Origin: JAPLJC01 sp963697965
Lineage (GTDB): Bacteria > Desulfobacterota > Desulfobaccia > Desulfobaccales > 0-14-0-80-60-11
DNA: 64,000 nt
Assembly (NCBI GenBank): GCA_963697965.1
Contig: OY969108.1
Span: 992,001-1,056,000 of the forward strand
Reading direction: 5' to 3'
In this document: piece after piece, positions 61,418-64,000 of the stretch
How the letters are laid out: each line of letters begins with the position of its first letter
Numbering within the stretch: the stretch's first letter is position 1
Notes under the pieces: model-generated
What the model was told of the DNA's origin: nothing
What the model saw: only the letters and a program-made list of their open reading frames with translations
Databases searched by the model: none
Made by a program: the position numbers and the translations under genes

Positions 61418-63884
61418 CAGTCTGTTCCGCCACCTTGGCCAGGGAAACCACCCGCTCTTCCACTTCGGCGTCCATCAGTTTCACGCCCTGGGTAACCCGG
61501 CCGATGAGAGAAATGGACCGGGCCGCCAGACGCAGGATCTTGCCCCCGTCGGTCACCAGCATGATTTCGTCGTCTTCGTTCACCTGGAGGATAGCCATCA
61601 CCAGGCCAGTGCGCTTGGTGACGTTGAGCCCCCTCACCCCCTGGCCGTGCCGGTGGTGTTCGGGATATTTGGCGGGATCGGTGCGCTTGCCGAAGCCCCG
61701 CTCCGTCACAGTCAGGATAGTTCCCTGGGGGCGCAGCACCTCCATCCCCACCACTTCATCGTCCGGGCCCAACCTTATGCCCTTCACCCCCCGGGCAGAC
61801 CGGCCCATATCCCGAACCTCCACCGCGGGGAAGCGGATGATCTTGCCCTGGCGGCTTCCCAGAAGGATGCTTTGCCCCGGTTCGCTCAGGGCGGCGCCCA
61901 CCATTTCGTCCCCGGCATCCAGGGAAAGGGCGATGATGCCGCCGCCGCGGGGTCGCTGGAAGTTCACCAGGTCCGTCTTCTTTATCACTCCCCGCCGGGT
62001 GGCCATCACCAAAGAGAGCCCGGGCAGGAACTCCTTGACCGGCAGGATGGTAGCCACTTTTTCGTCCGGCCCCAACTGCACCAGATTGACGATGGCCTTG
62101 CCCAGGGACGAAGGCGAGCCCACCGGAATCTCATACACCCGGAGCCAGAAGACCCGGCCTTTATTGGTAAACACCAGGAAGTAGCTGTGGGTGGAGGCGA
62201 TGTAGAGTTGGGAGACGAAATCATTTTCCCGGGTGGCCATGCCGGTGCGCCCCTTGCCGCCCCGGCGCTGGCTGCGGTAGATGGTCAGGGGGGTGCGCTT
62301 GATGTAGTTCCGGTGGCTGAAGGTCACCACCATCTCTTCGTCGGCGATCAGGTCTTCCGCGGTGAACTCCTGGGCGTCGGGGACGATCTCGGTGCGCCGG
62401 CCGTCGCCATAGCGTTCTTTGATCTCCGTCAGCTCCTGGGCGATGAGGGTCTTCACCTGGGCCTCCTCGGCCAAGATCAGGCGGTAGCGGGCGATGGCGG
62501 CCTCCACCTCCCGGGCCTCATCTATGATCTTCTGGCGCTCCAGGCCGGTGAGGCGCTGCAAGCGCATGTCCAGGATGGCCTGGGCCTGGATCTCGGAGAG
62601 GGCGTAGCGCCTGCGCATCTCCTCATGGCTGGCAATCCGGGGGGCTTCGGTGACGAACATCCCCGCCATGAGATGTTCCTTGGCCTCGGCCGGGGTGGCC
62701 GCGGCTCGGATCAGGGCGATGACCTGATCCAGGAAATCGAGGGCGGTGAGCAGGCCGTCCAGGATGTGTTTCCGGGCCTCGGCTTGCTTCAGCTCATAGC
62801 GGGTGCGCCGCAGGATCACTTCCCGGCGGTGTTCCAGGAAATGGTGCAGCAGGTCCTTGAGGCCCAGGAGTTCCGGGCGGTTGTGGACGATGGCCACCAG
62901 GTTGATGCCGAAGGTGACTTGCATCTGGGTGTTGAGATAGAGTTGGTTCAGGATGACCTCGGCCTGCTCGTCCTTCTTGAGCTGGATGGTCACCCGCAGC
63001 CCCTCCCGGTCCGATTCGTCCCTGAGCTCGGAGATGCCCTCGATCTTTTTTTCCTTTACCAGCTCGGCGATGCGCTCGACCAGGCGGGCCTTGTTCACCT
63101 GGTAGGGCAGCTCCCGGATCACCAGGGTCTCCCGGCCGGCCTTCTGCTCCACCGCCACCTTGGCCCGGATGCGGATGAGGCCGCGCCCCGTGCGGTAGGC
63201 TTCACTGATGCCTTCGGCCCCATAAATGAAGCCCCCGGTGGGGAAGTCCGGCCCCGGCACGATGGCCATGAGCTCCGTGAGGGTGATGTCCGGGTTATTA
63301 AGGAGGGCCAGCAGGGCGTCGCAGACTTCCTCGAGGCTGTGGGGCGGGATGTTGGTGGCCATGCCCACCGCGATGCCCGAGGAGCCGTTAACGAGCAGAT
63401 TCGGGATACGGCTGGGCATCACCAGGGGCTCTTTCAGGGAGCCGTCGTAGTTGCCGATGAAATCCACCGTATCTTTGTCCAGGTCCTGGAGGAGTTCGTG
63501 GGCCAGACGGGTGAGGCGCACCTCGGTGTAACGCATGGCCGCCGGAGAGTCGCCGTCGATGGAGCCGAAGTTGCCCTGGCCGTCCACCAGGGGGTAGCGC
63601 AGGGAGAAGTCCTGGGCCATGCGGACGATGGCGTCATAGACCGCGGTGTCGCCGTGGGGGTGGTACTTGCCGATGACGTCGCCGACGATGCGGGCGCTCT
63701 TGCGGTAGGGCCGGTTCCAGTCGTTGCCGCCCTCGGACATGGCGAAGAGGATGCGGCGGTGCACCGGCTTGAGACCGTCCCGGACGTCCGGCAGGGCCCG
63801 GCCGATGATGACGCTCAAGGCGTATTCGAGATACGATTTGCGTATCTCATCCTCGATATTGATGGGTACGGCGCGGGTTTCCAT
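61368..63884 (-). CDS. gyrA: DNA gyrase subunit A
   Basis: 838 residues from ATG 63884. A TTG at 63914 would add 10 residues. Breakage-reunion domain: IRKSYLEYALSVIIGRALPD, HPHGDTAVYDAIVRMAQDFS, catalytic Tyr in DGDSPAAMRYTEVRLTRLAH near 122. The C-terminal DNA-wrapping domain has the GyrA box QRRGGKG near 530, which separates it from ParC, and six blade repeats such as NYIKRTPLTIYRSQR. It ends in an acidic tail (EAEPEPEPDLGLS). GyrA with GyrB introduces negative supercoils. gpsA and pfk follow on the same strand. Confidence 0.96.
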   Translation of the reverse strand: METRAVPINIEDEIRKSYLEYALSVIIGRALPDVRDGLKPVHRRILFAMSEGGNDWNRPYRKSARIVGDVIGKYHPHGDTAVYDAIVRMAQDFSLRYPLVDGQGNFGSIDGDSPAAMRYTEVRLTRLAHELLQDLDKDTVDFIGNYDGSLKEPLVMPSRIPNLLVNGSSGIAVGMATNIPPHSLEEVCDALLALLNNPDITLTELMAIVPGPDFPTGGFIYGAEGISEAYRTGRGLIRIRAKVAVEQKAGRETLVIRELPYQVNKARLVERIAELVKEKKIEGISELRDESDREGLRVTIQLKKDEQAEVILNQLYLNTQMQVTFGINLVAIVHNRPELLGLKDLLHHFLEHRREVILRRTRYELKQAEARKHILDGLLTALDFLDQVIALIRAAATPAEAKEHLMAGMFVTEAPRIASHEEMRRRYALSEIQAQAILDMRLQRLTGLERQKIIDEAREVEAAIARYRLILAEEAQVKTLIAQELTEIKERYGDGRRTEIVPDAQEFTAEDLIADEEMVVTFSHRNYIKRTPLTIYRSQRRGGKGRTGMATRENDFVSQLYIASTHSYFLVFTNKGRVFWLRVYEIPVGSPSSLGKAIVNLVQLGPDEKVATILPVKEFLPGLSLVMATRRGVIKKTDLVNFQRPRGGGIIALSLDAGDEMVGAALSEPGQSILLGSRQGKIIRFPAVEVRDMGRSARGVKGIRLGPDDEVVGMEVLRPQGTILTVTERGFGKRTDPAKYPEHHRHGQGVRGLNVTKRTGLVMAILQVNEDDEIMLVTDGGKILRLAARSISLIGRVTQGVKLMDAEVEERVVSLAKVAEQTDVGEAEPEPEPDLGLS

Positions 63885-64000
63885 AGCGAATAGTGGTGGT
63901 TGTTTAGTATCCAAAGTAATCAGGAAATGTTTTTTAAGGTGAAGTTATCGGTTCATAGCCTTGCCGGAGATGGACTTCATATGGCGATTTCCAGCACTCG

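Noticed and set aside
61299..63893. 864-codon plus-strand frame opposite gyrA
   Set aside because: Antisense shadow of gyrA, low-complexity Gly/His/Asp/Leu composition.

Overview
The window is about 64 kb of G+C-rich DNA from a Gram-negative bacterium. LptD and HldE point to an outer membrane with LPS. Rex, a stand-alone Fo cluster (atpZ-atpI-atpB-atpE), a yicC-remA-gmk block, DUF4416 and DUF362-ferredoxin proteins, branched-chain-amino-acid-type ABC transport and beta-oxidation enzymes suggest an anaerobic deltaproteobacterium-like lineage (Desulfobacterota, for example Desulfobacca or Syntrophobacter relatives). That placement is inferred from gene content, not from a phylogeny.

Layout: 1-3.6 kb is the end of a methyltransferase, a type III-like restriction helicase-nuclease and a membrane protein that may be a permease remnant. 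3.8-12.5 kb (minus strand) is central carbon metabolism: a broken P-type ATPase, a histidine phosphatase, phosphoketolase, GlgX and, separately, pyruvate kinase. After tRNA-Arg comes an envelope block on the plus strand (lptD, ugd, hldE; 13.3-18.8 kb). 19-23 kb (minus) has small metabolic or unknown genes and a bacterial dynamin. 23.2-29.2 kb is the most unusual part (see below), ending at tRNA-Gln and tRNA-Asn. 29.8-35.1 kb is a Liv-type ABC transporter with a fused double ATPase. 35.3-41.4 kb (minus) holds acyl-CoA enzymes, Rex with its operator, and the Fo genes. 41.6-46.5 kb (minus) holds a PAS/GAF histidine kinase, gmk, remA, yicC and DUF4416. 46.8-49.6 kb (plus) holds queE, queC, two dodecin-like genes and a dead rtcA. 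49.5-59 kb (minus) holds glycosyltransferases, a small foreign-looking cassette with a broken protease, moaA, an NlpC/P60 lipoprotein, metG and a TPR protein. 59-64 kb (minus) holds phosphofructokinase, gpsA and gyrA.

The exciting part is a fluoride-responsive island at 23.2-29.2 kb. Two divergent RNAs match the fluoride (crcB) riboswitch aptamer, and each runs into an intrinsic terminator. The minus-strand copy (26566-26664) leads into a truncated Na+/H+ antiporter and then directly into a translationally coupled pair of AT-rich MutS-like ATPases, both with Asn-Glu in place of Asp-Glu at Walker B. The plus-strand copy (26757-26853), with a recognisable promoter, leads into HyfC-like and HyfB-like genes of a membrane hydrogenase/formate-hydrogenlyase-type complex. 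Both of these are broken: a frameshift in one, a deletion and a Trp-to-stop change in the other. The MutS-like pair is the only intact cargo left, so it may be a fluoride-induced system of unknown function.

Decay is widespread. There are seven gene remnants (P-type ATPase, antiporter, hyfC, hyfB, rtcA, a trypsin-like protease, and a duplicated 3' end of a zinc-ribbon gene) and many palindromic or purine-rich intergenic repeats. Single-base lesions could also be sequencing errors, so read support matters.
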